The position numbers were made by a program, and so were the translations under genes. This document shows, one piece after another, positions 15,808-24,044 of a stretch of DNA of 64,000 bases. The notes beneath the pieces were generated by a model. The model searched no databases and was not told the DNA's origin. It saw only the letters and a program-made list of their open reading frames with translations. Within the stretch, counting starts at the first letter, position 1. Every line of letters begins with the position of its first letter. Location: contig JAICSO010000003.1 of NCBI GenBank assembly GCA_025936825.1, forward strand, positions 1 through 64,000, given 5' to 3'. This DNA comes from Terriglobales bacterium. GTDB lineage: Bacteria > Acidobacteriota > Terriglobia > Terriglobales > Acidobacteriaceae.

Positions 15808-16550
15808 TGTGCTATCAATTCTGCCACAGCTTGCGCTTCCTTGCCGGGATTCTGCTCGATGGTGTGCACAATCGCGGTGCCAACGGCAGCGCCGTCTGCA
15901 AACTTGCCCACGGCCGCAAAGTGCTCCGGCTGAGAAATTCCGAACCCTACAACGATGGGCAGCTTGGTGAACTTGCGAATGCGCTGGACCAGTTTTTGCG
16001 CATCGTCCGCTAGATCTTTGCGCGCGCCAGTCACGCCGGTTCGCGACACGGCGTACACGAATCCGGTGGAAACCTCGCAGATTCGCTTCAGCCGCTCGTC
16101 CGTGCTCGTGGGTGCCGCGAGAAACACCGTCGCGAGATCGTGCTTCCGCATGTGTTTAAGATATTCGCCCGCTTCTTCGACGGGCAGATCGGTGACGAGC
16201 GCCCCATCGACTCCCGCGTTCGCCGCAGCCGCGGCAAATTTCTCCACGCCCATCCGCATGATCGGATTCAAGTAGGTGAAGATAATCTGCCCGGCATCAC
16301 TTTCGCTACGTATCTCGGCGGCAAGCTTTAGAACGTCCTCGAGCGATACGTGATTGCGCAGCGCCCGCTCGCTGGCGCGCTGGATCACCGGTCCGTCGGC
16401 AACAGGATCGCTGAAGGGAACACCGAGTTCGAGGACCTCGGCTCCGGCCTCAATCGCGGCCAGTGCCACTTCACGGCTGGTGCTCAGGTCCGGGTCGCCG
16501 CAAGTCAGGTAGGCGACTAGGGACGGCTTTGCTCTGAAAGAAACGGACAT
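15771..16550 (-). CDS. trpA: Tryptophan synthase alpha chain
   Basis: Cleaves indole-3-glycerol phosphate to indole and glyceraldehyde 3-phosphate and passes indole to TrpB. Catalytic Glu41 (ELGVPFSDP) and Asp52 (VADGPVIQRA) match the E. coli E49/D60 pair. YLNPIMRMG, APTSTDER and the phosphate-binding GFGISQPEH are present. Length 259 is normal, but the last ~11 residues (VVGRRSSAVSP) are encoded by heptamer repeat units. trpA is separated from trpB by about 500 bases carrying an antisense membrane gene. Confidence 0.96.
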   Translation of the reverse strand: MSVSFRAKPSLVAYLTCGDPDLSTSREVALAAIEAGAEVLELGVPFSDPVADGPVIQRASERALRNHVSLEDVLKLAAEIRSESDAGQIIFTYLNPIMRMGVEKFAAAAANAGVDGALVTDLPVEEAGEYLKHMRKHDLATVFLAAPTSTDERLKRICEVSTGFVYAVSRTGVTGARKDLADDAQKLVQRIRKFTKLPIVVGFGISQPEHFAAVGKFADGAAVGTAIVHTIEQNPGKEAQAVAELIAQVVGRRSSAVSP

Positions 16551-16600
16551 AATTTCAATTGCTTTGGAACTAACACCTAGTTGGTGTCGTCATTAACGAT

Positions 16601-17049
16601 ATGTACAACTACTACTCCCTCAGTCCTATATTGTTCTGGCGAGAACTATCATTCTCCTACCGGCTCTTTGTCCTAATTTTGATAGTAGTAGTGCTCCATT
16701 CGTAGTCTCGGCGGCAATTGTCCTCAAACGCTTGCGCGAACTCCGAAAGATGCATAGGTTCCCAGGTGCGCCTGATCCCGCTTGGGAGTCGCTCAATGCT
16801 CGTTGCGTCAACGTACGCCAATCCTTGGGTGCTGCCTTTTATCTATTCGGCTTCCTATTCTTTGCGGGTTTGCTGGGCGCGTACCACACCATCGGGAGCA
16901 GAACTTCCCCATCTTGGGAAATTCTCATTAACTTCCAGGTTCACTTTCTATTCGCCGCAATTGTGTTCCTCGTGCTTGTGTGCCTTCACGTCGTGCAATG
17001 GATTGTAGCGACCCTACTCCAAGCCTCCGTCCGAAAGCTGCACAGCTAG
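16601..17049 (+). pseudogene. Small three-helix membrane protein, one-base frameshift, antisense inside trp cluster
   Basis: From ATG 16601 a hydrophobic N-terminus (MYNYYSLSPILFWRELSF, then RLFVLILIVVVLH) runs to a stop at 16703-16705. The next frame continues seamlessly (VVSAAIVLKRLRELRKMHRF...) to 17049. One missing T near 16699 would join them into about 149 residues with three membrane helices and basic loops. Read without repair, only a TTG at 16732 or an ATG at 16750 could start the second part. Its stop overlaps trpB's stop by 4 bases on the other strand. Family unknown. It may be a real gene with a sequencing error or a decaying one. Confidence 0.5.
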
Positions 17050-18314
17050 TCCAGTTGCAGGTTTTCGCGGAGTATTCCGATATCCTTATCTCCGCGACCG
17101 GAGATATTCACGATCACCACATCCGACTTCTTCATCTTCGGCGAGCGCTTGATTACTTCAGCGACCGCGTGCGACGACTCCAGCGCTGGAATGATCCCTT
17201 CCAACCGCGCCAGCATCTTGCAGGCATCGAGTGCTTCTGCGTCGGAGGCAGACACATATTCCGCGCGCTTTTGGTCAGCCAGCCACGCATGCTCCGGCCC
17301 GATCGACGGATAATCTAAACCCGCCGAAACCGAGTGCGTGCTGGCAATCTGACCGGCTTCGTCCTGCAGGACATACGAGTAGGTTCCTTGCAGCACCCCC
17401 GGCAGACCGCCTTGGAACCGCGCTGCATGATCTCCCAGTTTTTCACTGCGCCCGCCCGCTTCCACGCCGATCAGCTGAACTTTCTTGTCACCAATGAAAT
17501 CGTGAAAAATCCCGATTGCATTCGATCCGCCGCCGACGCATGCAATCACCGCTGTGGGTAGCTTTCCTTCGGCTTGCACCACCTGCTTGCGCGCTTCCTG
17601 TCCAATAACCCGATGAAAATCGCGCACCATCGTCGGATAGGGATGTGCACCCAGCACGCTGCCGAGCAGATAATGCGTCGTGCGGACGTTGGTGACCCAA
17701 TCGCGCATGGCTTCGTTGATGGCATCCTTCAGGGTGCGCGATCCGGAATCGACGCCGCGAACTTCGGCTCCCAACAACCGCATGCGGAAGACATTCAACT
17801 CCTGCCGCCGCATGTCCTCGGTGCCCATGTAGACCACACACTCGAATCCGAACAGCGCGCACACCGTTGCCGTTGCCACTCCATGCTGTCCCGCGCCGGT
17901 CTCGGCGACTACGCGGTGCTTCCCCATACGCTCGACGAGCAGCGCCTGTCCCAGGCAGTTATTGATCTTGTGCGCGCCGGTGTGCAGCAGGTCTTCGCGC
18001 TTCAGGTAGATCTTTGCCCCGCCGAGCTTCTTTGTGAGGCGCCGCGCATAGAACAACGGCGTGGGGCGTCCAGCAAAAGACTTGAGCAACTCCGCTAGTC
18101 TCGCCTTAAACCGCGGATCGCGTTTCGCTTTCTCGTACTCGCGCTCCAGTTCCTCGCACGCCGCCATCAGCGTTTCGGGAACATACCGTCCACCCCAAGG
18201 CCCGAACCGGCCAGGAGTCGCAACAAGCCTGGGTGCCCCAGGTTTCGCGGTTCTCGAAACCCGGGAACCATGAACCTTTGCAGGATGTCTTTTCGTAATG
18301 GAAACGGTTGCCAT
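17046..18314 (-). CDS. trpB: Tryptophan synthase beta chain
   Basis: PLP enzyme joining indole and serine to tryptophan. The PLP lysine is in [18 protein letters not shown]. The phosphate-binding loop [24 protein letters not shown] and GRGDKDI near the end are typical of TrpB1. It has 422 residues, with an N-terminal basic extension of about 33 residues before [14 protein letters not shown]. The start codon overlaps the trpF stop by one base (TAATG), implying coupled translation. Confidence 0.97.
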   Translation of the reverse strand: MATVSITKRHPAKVHGSRVSRTAKPGAPRLVATPGRFGPWGGRYVPETLMAACEELEREYEKAKRDPRFKARLAELLKSFAGRPTPLFYARRLTKKLGGAKIYLKREDLLHTGAHKINNCLGQALLVERMGKHRVVAETGAGQHGVATATVCALFGFECVVYMGTEDMRRQELNVFRMRLLGAEVRGVDSGSRTLKDAINEAMRDWVTNVRTTHYLLGSVLGAHPYPTMVRDFHRVIGQEARKQVVQAEGKLPTAVIACVGGGSNAIGIFHDFIGDKKVQLIGVEAGGRSEKLGDHAARFQGGLPGVLQGTYSYVLQDEAGQIASTHSVSAGLDYPSIGPEHAWLADQKRAEYVSASDAEALDACKMLARLEGIIPALESSHAVAEVIKRSPKMKKSDVVIVNISGRGDKDIGILRENLQLD

Positions 18315-18979
18315 TAATTCTGACTCGCTTTGTCTGCCTCTCGCACCGCTCGTATGAATGCACGGACTTTTTCTGGGTCTTTCTTCCCGGGACTCGCCTC
18401 AACGCCGGAGGAAACGTCCACACCCCAGGGCTTCACTACTCGAATCGCCTCGCCCACATTTTCGGGATTGAGCCCCCCTGCCAGCACCAGGCGTCCGAGT
18501 TCCTTCACTTTGTTCAGCGCGTTTATCGATGCCTGCCAATTAAACGTCTCGCCCGTCCCCCCTAACTTTCCTAAGGAACCGGAGTCTGCGAGGAACGCGA
18601 ACACGTTTTTGGGGTCCCACATCGCCGCCGCTCCCTCAGGATTCGGGCGATTCATCGAAATGGCAACCAGTACTTTCAGGGGCCGTCGCGCAACCACAAG
18701 GTCGGCCACATGAGGGTCTTCGTTGTCTCCATGCATCTGGATGGCGGTAAGAGCCGCATCGTCTCCAACGTCGCAGAGCACGTCCTCATTTTGATTTACA
18801 AAAACACCAACCCGTTCGATCCTGCCTGACAGGTGACGAGAAATCTCCAGCGCCGTATCCGGGCTCACCTTCCGCAGACTTTTCTCATAAAAGACGAACC
18901 CCACCGCGTCCGCCCCGGCTTCCGCAGCAACTAGAGCATCTTCGAGGTTCGTGATCCCGCAGATTTTGATCCAGGTCAT
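18314..18979 (-). CDS. trpF: Phosphoribosylanthranilate isomerase
   Basis: Amadori rearrangement of phosphoribosyl-anthranilate to CdRP. The start ATG 18979 gives the canonical [16 protein letters not shown] with the catalytic Cys7. The catalytic Asp region and [20 protein letters not shown] at the C-terminal phosphate site are present. It has 221 residues. The open frame extends further upstream through a heptamer repeat and into trpC, which I treat as non-coding for this protein. Confidence 0.95.
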   Translation of the reverse strand: MTWIKICGITNLEDALVAAEAGADAVGFVFYEKSLRKVSPDTALEISRHLSGRIERVGVFVNQNEDVLCDVGDDAALTAIQMHGDNEDPHVADLVVARRPLKVLVAISMNRPNPEGAAAMWDPKNVFAFLADSGSLGKLGGTGETFNWQASINALNKVKELGRLVLAGGLNPENVGEAIRVVKPWGVDVSSGVEASPGKKDPEKVRAFIRAVREADKASQN

Positions 18980-18987
18980 AAAAACCG

Positions 18988-19096
18988 TCGTTGGCTGTTG
19001 GTCCTTGGTCGTTGGCAAGTCAGAAGAACTTGAGCACGAAGTGAATGACCACTGCCAAAGGTCAAAAGCCAACTGCGAAGCCAAGAGCCAAGAGCC
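18988..19096. repeat. Inverted pair of heptamer arrays, trpC-trpF spacer
   Basis: Left arm 18988-19015: TCGTTGG, CTGTTGG, TCCTTGG, TCGTTGG. Right arm 19054-19096: GCCAAAG, GTCAAAA, GCCAACT, GCGAAGC, CAAGAGC, CAAGAGC. The pair starts 9 bases from the trpF start codon and ends 3 bases from the trpC stop codon, filling the junction. Confidence 0.85.
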
Positions 19097-19099
19097 TTA

Positions 19100-19906
19100 C
19101 TACGCCCCTGATGCCATCGCCTGCGCTTCGGCAAGCAGCGCCTTCAGCGCCATTCCCGGCGAATTCGCCTTCATCAGCATCTCGCCGATAAGAAATGCAT
19201 CGTATCCCGCTGCTCTCAGTCGCGCGACATCGCGGCCCTTCTCGATCCCGCTCTCGGCTACCGCAACTACTCCGTGCGGAAGCATGTCGCCGACGCGCAA
19301 CGCCGTGTTCAAGTCCACCTTGAACGTCTTCAGATCGCGGCTGTTCACCCCGATCAGGTCGCATCCCCCATCCAGCGCACGGCCTAGCTCTTCCTCGTCG
19401 TGCACTTCGCAGAGCACGTCCAACTTCAAATCTGCAGCACGCTGGGCCAACGACGCCAACTGTCCCTGCGACAAGGCGGCCACAATTAGAAGGATAGCGT
19501 CCGCGCAATTCGCTCGCGCTTCCAAGACCTGAAACTCGTCTACGATGAAATCTTTTCGCAGGCAGGGAATTGAGGTATTCGAAGAAGCCAAGCGCAGGTT
19601 TTCCAGCGAGCCTTGAAAAAACTCTTCGTCCGTGAGAACCGATAACGCGGTTGCTCCTGCACCCGCAAGCTCCTTCGCCAGTTCAGTCACGTTGAAGTCG
19701 CCGCGGATCAATCCTTTTGACGGCGAAGCCTTCTTCAACTCCGCGATGACTGCAGGCCCTGCGGCGCTCGCAGTTGCCAGAGCGTTGCGAAACCCACGTG
19801 GAACGTGCGCCTCGGCCCGTGTCTCCAGATCGCGCAAGTCCGCCGTGGAGCGACACTCAGCCACTCTTCGCCGAGTGGCGGCAATAATCTCTGCCAGGAC
19901 CGTCAT
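19100..19906 (-). CDS. trpC: Indole-3-glycerol phosphate synthase
   Basis: Closes the indole ring from CdRP. Catalytic and binding motifs are in order: VIAELKKASPSKGLI, SVLTDEEFFQGSLENL, PCLRKDFIVDEFQV, ADAILLIVAAL, LCEVHDEEEL, GVNSRDLKTF and AVAESGIEKGRDV. It has 268 residues and is the first gene of the visible minus-strand trp cluster. The trpE, trpG and trpD genes are not in the window. A hairpin (CGAACTC paired with GAGTTCG, about 20020-20050) lies upstream without a U-run, so attenuation cannot be claimed. Confidence 0.96.
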   Translation of the reverse strand: MTVLAEIIAATRRRVAECRSTADLRDLETRAEAHVPRGFRNALATASAAGPAVIAELKKASPSKGLIRGDFNVTELAKELAGAGATALSVLTDEEFFQGSLENLRLASSNTSIPCLRKDFIVDEFQVLEARANCADAILLIVAALSQGQLASLAQRAADLKLDVLCEVHDEEELGRALDGGCDLIGVNSRDLKTFKVDLNTALRVGDMLPHGVVAVAESGIEKGRDVARLRAAGYDAFLIGEMLMKANSPGMALKALLAEAQAMASGA

Positions 19907-20106
19907 GCTGAATCTATCGATTATACGGGAATGTTGTCAGCCCTAAGTGAGTGCGAAAGGGGTGTTCCGGTCATCCGCATTTTTCCGCCGCAACCGCAAT
20001 CGTCCTGAGACAACGAACTCGATCGCGCGAAAGCGGAGTTCGAATGCACCGCGGAACTACAAAGTCGCGCTGCAGCACCGAAACCCTCAGAGAACGCTGA
20101 CGGCCG

Positions 20107-21063
20107 TCACTTCACAGCCGGGGTTACCACAATATTTCTGTAGGCCACGTGGCCGTCCTCGCTGCCTTGGAGATAGATCGGCCCGGGAAGTTCCTCGTGG
20201 CTATCCAAAGCGCCTCCAGTGATTCCGGGGATCTCCTGATGATCGATGATGGTGGTTCCGTTTTGCGCGACGGTGATGGTCCGGCCCACGAGTGTGATGT
20301 CGAAGCTCTGCCACTCTCCTGGCTTGCGCGGTTGTTCAGGATTCGGAGCGATGAATCCATACACGCCGCCAGTGTGGTGGCTCGGTGGCTCTTGAGTTGA
20401 ATTATCCTCAAGCTGAACTTCATAGCGCCCACGGAGGTAGACGCCGCTATTGGCGCCTTGCCCGCAGTTGAACTCGATGTGCAGTTTGAAATCGCGGAAC
20501 TTCGAGCTATTGATCAGTTCAGGCCCATGACCTGGGCTGACTAGAGTTCCATCGACAACCGTCCACTGCGGTTGTGCATTCGGTTTATCGGGAGCCCATC
20601 CTGTCAGGTCTTTTCCGTTAAACAGTTGCACCGGCTTGCCCCACTTCGGCGTTCCGGTTCGTTTCAACGATGGCGCTTGCTCACCTGTCCAGGACCAGGT
20701 TCCGCCATCCGGTGCGTTGACCGTTCCAACGAGCTTCTTGCCGGAGAGCTTGCCTTCAAACACCAAGTCTTGCTTGCTGCCTTCGTCTTCCTTGGGAGAA
20801 ACGAACGTGAGCTTGCCATTCGCAACCTGGGCGTGTGGGAGCGGGCGCGCATTTCCCCAACGACCGACGAACTGGGCCTTCAATGCTCCGCCATCGAGTG
20901 TCAACTCCAGCCACGATGGGAGGTCCTTTTCCGGCGTTTTCAGCGTCAAGTCCCAGCGGCCAAGGAAGGGTTTCGCCGAACTCGAGGACTTGTCTGCCGA
21001 ATACGCAGACGCCGTCAGCAACAAAATGAATGTCAAGGAGAATACAGTTAGCAGACTCTTCAT
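20107..21063 (-). CDS. Secreted DUF1080 (3-keto-disaccharide hydrolase-like) protein
   Basis: Signal peptide MKSLLTVFSLTFILLLTASAYS, an N-terminal beta-rich region of about 110 residues, then a DUF1080/concanavalin-like domain (VQLFNGKDLTGW, GQGANSGVYLRGRYEVQLEDN, NPEQPRKPGEWQSFDITLVG). DUF1080 proteins are linked to cleavage of 3-keto-glycosides. Start ATG 21063 is supported by GAGGA upstream; the frame is open further but shadows the next gene. It follows the Gfo/Idh/MocA gene by 13 bases, so they are probably an operon acting on the same sugar type. Confidence 0.88.
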   Translation of the reverse strand: MKSLLTVFSLTFILLLTASAYSADKSSSSAKPFLGRWDLTLKTPEKDLPSWLELTLDGGALKAQFVGRWGNARPLPHAQVANGKLTFVSPKEDEGSKQDLVFEGKLSGKKLVGTVNAPDGGTWSWTGEQAPSLKRTGTPKWGKPVQLFNGKDLTGWAPDKPNAQPQWTVVDGTLVSPGHGPELINSSKFRDFKLHIEFNCGQGANSGVYLRGRYEVQLEDNSTQEPPSHHTGGVYGFIAPNPEQPRKPGEWQSFDITLVGRTITVAQNGTTIIDHQEIPGITGGALDSHEELPGPIYLQGSEDGHVAYRNIVVTPAVK

Positions 21064-21076
21064 TGGATGATCCTCA

Positions 21077-22420
21077 TTACGAGAGAATTTTCTGCGATGC
21101 GGCATCCCAATGCACGGGACCACCTCGGAAATAGGATTCGTTGGCCATGTGACACGCGAGTGCCGCGTGATGCCCGAACACCGCATCCTGTACCACCGGT
21201 TTCCGGCTACGCACCGCTTCGAAAAACTTCCACATGTGCGGTCGGAGGTCGTCGTAGTCATTGCCCTTGAAGCTGACACTTTCGGACGCCGGCTCCTCAC
21301 CGGGTTTGGGATCGTGTTCCTCGTGCCACTGTTTGAAATAAGGTTCGCGCAATCGCGCCGGCAGTCCAAAGCAATAGTAGCTCGGCGCCAAATCGATGCC
21401 GGCTTGCGGGGTGTGGCTGAGTCCGAACTCAGACAATTCAATGATCCCTTTGGATCCCATGAACCGCGTGACTTCAGGCGTTTCCGTACCCAGCGTCAGC
21501 CGGACAAACATTGGCACATTGCCAAACTCGAACAAGACGGTATGCACATCGGGCATGTTGCGGCCGTCTTTCCAGCGGTAGATTCCTCCCAGGGCCGAGG
21601 CGCTTTTTGGAGGTTCGTTGATTCCTAGCACAAATTTCATGCCGCTAATTAGGTGCACCATCAAATCGCCGGCCACCCCGGTGCCATACTCTTTCCAGCA
21701 ACGCCAGCGCGCGAATGTATAGGGATCAAACGGCTTCTTGGGAGCGGTACCGAGCCATGTGTTCCAATCGAGGTTCTGCGGCGACAAGTCCGCCGGTGGT
21801 GGGTACTCCCACGCGCCCGTGGGATCGTTACGGCCCAACGTCATCTCTACGAGGCTTAGATCGCCGATGGCTCCGCTGTCGTATAGCTCTTTAGCTTTTG
21901 CGCAAAGTACGGAACTTGTTCGCTGAGCCCCGATCTGCACGATGCGCCCGCTCTTCTTTGCCGCTTCGACCATGGCGACGCCGTCGGCGGCATTGTGCGA
22001 CATCGGCTTCTCGCAGTAGACGTCCTTGCCGGCTGACAACGCGTCCACGACAATCTGCTTGTGCCAGTGATCGGGAACGGCGACCACGATCGCATCGATG
22101 TTTTTGTTGTCGAGGAGATCCTGATAGCGGCGCGTTGTGGGCACCGATTGCCCTGCAATTTCCTTCGCCAATTCATGCCGCCCATCATAGAGATCGCATG
22201 CGGCCGCGCACTCGACACCGGGTAGCTTGATGGCTGTCGACAGTAAACCCGTGCCCTCCATGCCAACGCCCACAATTCCGAAACGCACCCGGTTACTAGG
22301 CGAGTCGCTGGCCAGCATCGGCTCGGGGGAGAGAAGGACGGTGTTGGCGGCGAGGGAAGCGCCGGCCGCTCCAGCGCTGGTTTGCAGGAACTCACGGCGC
22401 GAAACGCGAAAATTCTTCAT
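21077..22420 (-). CDS. Gfo/Idh/MocA-family oxidoreductase with Tat signal
   Basis: Twin-arginine signal VSRREFLQTSAGAAGASLAA at residues 6-25, then a Rossmann domain (RFGIVGVGMEGTGLL) and the dinucleotide-site motif YCEKPMSHNAADGVAMV. NAD(P)-dependent sugar oxidation or 3-keto-sugar formation in the periplasm with a pre-bound cofactor is typical of Tat-exported members. AAGGAG 9 bases upstream supports ATG 22420. It is paired with the DUF1080 gene downstream. Confidence 0.92.
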   Translation of the reverse strand: MKNFRVSRREFLQTSAGAAGASLAANTVLLSPEPMLASDSPSNRVRFGIVGVGMEGTGLLSTAIKLPGVECAAACDLYDGRHELAKEIAGQSVPTTRRYQDLLDNKNIDAIVVAVPDHWHKQIVVDALSAGKDVYCEKPMSHNAADGVAMVEAAKKSGRIVQIGAQRTSSVLCAKAKELYDSGAIGDLSLVEMTLGRNDPTGAWEYPPPADLSPQNLDWNTWLGTAPKKPFDPYTFARWRCWKEYGTGVAGDLMVHLISGMKFVLGINEPPKSASALGGIYRWKDGRNMPDVHTVLFEFGNVPMFVRLTLGTETPEVTRFMGSKGIIELSEFGLSHTPQAGIDLAPSYYCFGLPARLREPYFKQWHEEHDPKPGEEPASESVSFKGNDYDDLRPHMWKFFEAVRSRKPVVQDAVFGHHAALACHMANESYFRGGPVHWDAASQKILS

Positions 22421-22471
22421 GAGTGCAATCTCCTTTGACGTATGTCAACAGAATACGCTTACGAAACGTTC

Positions 22472-22857
22472 TTACTGCGGGCTTGCTGGTCCAGGCTCGT
22501 TCGCATCCGGATGCTGCTGGCGGTACGTTTCAAGAGCCTTCTGCGGTTTCGGTGCATCCGCATCTCTGAGTTGCTGATACTCTGCCATCGCTTTTGCGCG
22601 CTTCATCCATGCGATGCAGCCGCCGATAAGCTGTGCCCAACTGAAAACCACGCCTGCTCTACGACCTCGGGATCGCGGTCTATCTTTACGGCCCGCTCGG
22701 AGTGCCCGGCCGCTTCGCTATCATTTCCCGGCAATGCTTCGGCGCGGCCAAGATTGTAGTCCAAGTGAATGAGGTCGGGTTTCTCTTTTTGTGCGGCCTC
22801 AATCAATTCCTCGCCGCCTACTTGCCAGCTCCCAGAATCTTGCTGGCAGCAGATCAC
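22472..22857 (-). pseudogene. Remnant of a tetratricopeptide-repeat protein
   Basis: The first part (PDLIHLDYNLGRAEALPGND..AVKIDRDPEVVEQAWF) is a TPR unit. The reading continues after removing one extra base in a 4-base run at 22644-22647 (QLGTAYRRLHRMDEARK) and another in a run at 22592-22595 (AMAEYQQLRDADAPKPQKAL), ending at TAA 22472-22474. The N-terminal part is missing or unreadable; DNA between here and 23100 shows no other convincing gene. Decay is likely, but both indels are in homopolymers, so sequencing error is possible. Confidence 0.6.
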
Positions 22858-23099
22858 GAAGGAGCCAGCCGGAGGCGATGTGCAGCCGCGAATCGCGAGC
22901 GACGACTCGTCATTTGCCGGATATGGATAAGCATCAGTCGTTCGGATTGGCTTGTTTTCGCCGGCGCAGTGCCTTTAACGCGATGAGGACTACCGGACGA
23001 AATATTTGCTGATATGCCGCCGCAAAGGCTTCGAGTAGAAATGGCGTTCGATTCCGGCAGCGACAAACGCATGTCCGCAGAAGGAAACTGCTGCCGTAT

Positions 23100-24044
23100 T
23101 CACGCGCAAAGCGCCGCGCCACCAGCTATGCCGGACTCGGCGCCGTAATGTGCCGGGAGAACTGGCACTTCGGACGCCCTTGGATTCACCGCCAATTGCG
23201 GAATTCGCTCGCGCAACTGGTCATAGAAAGGCTGATATAACGTTGCCGCCCCGCCGCCAATCACAATGACCTCAGGATCGAGCAGATCGATCATGTTGGC
23301 AAACCAGACTGCCAGCATCTCAATTGTTTCGAGGATGAGTTCTTTCGCAAATGGATCGCCAGCCAGGAAAGCTTTGCCTACGGTCTCGCCACGTATCGCG
23401 TCGACGTTCCCTCCAGCAAGTTCCAACATCGTCGACGACGTGCCCGTCGCAATGCGCTCTCGTGCGCGTCGTGCGATCGCATTACCGGAAGCGAGCACCT
23501 CGATACATCCGGGTTTTCCGCAGGCGCAAATTGGGCCGCGATAATCGACACTGTTGTGTCCACCCTCTCCCGCCGCGCCTGTGCGACCGTGAAATATCTT
23601 TTCATCAAACACGATGCCGGTCCCGATTCCTGTGCCAATCGTTGCGTAGAAAACGTTCTTATATTCGCGAGCTGCACCCCATCGCGCTTCCGCGAGAGCC
23701 GCCGCATTGGCGTCATTGTTAACTTTCACTGGCACCGGATAGACCTTTCGAACTGACTCGGCCAATGCAAAATTGCGCCAGCAGGGAAGATTGGGAGGAT
23801 TGAGAACAATTCCAGCAAACGGATCTAGAGGGCCGGGAGAGCAGATTCCAATTCCGGCGATTGCATCCGAACCTGTGGTCGCCTGCGCGATCGCACTTAA
23901 AACCGCGTTCAGCCCAGCCTCTGCGGAGGAACGCGAGACCATAGGCACGCGGATATTCGAGAGAATTCTCCCATCCACGTCAACCAGTCCGGCGGCTACT
24001 TTCGTGCCGCCTACGTCGACCCCGACGTAAAGACGTTCGCTCAC
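23100..24044 (-). CDS. ROK-family sugar kinase (glucokinase-like)
   Basis: ATP-dependent hexose kinase. The N-terminal phosphate loop is GVDVGGTKVAAGLVDVDG. The ROK zinc motif CACGKPGCIEVLASG and the catalytic-Asp region VNNDANAAALAEARWGAA are present. There is no N-terminal helix-turn-helix, so it is an enzyme rather than a NagC-type repressor. Its GTG start follows the permease stop TAA directly, so the two are coupled and probably import and phosphorylate the same sugar. Confidence 0.93.
   Translation of the reverse strand: MSERLYVGVDVGGTKVAAGLVDVDGRILSNIRVPMVSRSSAEAGLNAVLSAIAQATTGSDAIAGIGICSPGPLDPFAGIVLNPPNLPCWRNFALAESVRKVYPVPVKVNNDANAAALAEARWGAAREYKNVFYATIGTGIGTGIVFDEKIFHGRTGAAGEGGHNSVDYRGPICACGKPGCIEVLASGNAIARRARERIATGTSSTMLELAGGNVDAIRGETVGKAFLAGDPFAKELILETIEMLAVWFANMIDLLDPEVIVIGGGAATLYQPFYDQLRERIPQLAVNPRASEVPVLPAHYGAESGIAGGAALCA

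Noticed and set aside
14123-19096. Tandem arrays mistaken for CRISPR
   Set aside because: The repeat words are 7-8 bases with no unique spacers of 25-40 bases between them, and no cas genes are present.
20015-20055. trp attenuator upstream of trpC
   Set aside because: A hairpin exists (CGAACTC with GAGTTCG) but no U-run, no Trp-rich leader peptide and no alternative stem were seen.
21064-21441. N-terminal extension of the DUF1080 gene
   Set aside because: The extension is out of frame with, and antisense-free over, the oxidoreductase 3' end; the signal peptide and ribosome-binding site place the start at 21063.
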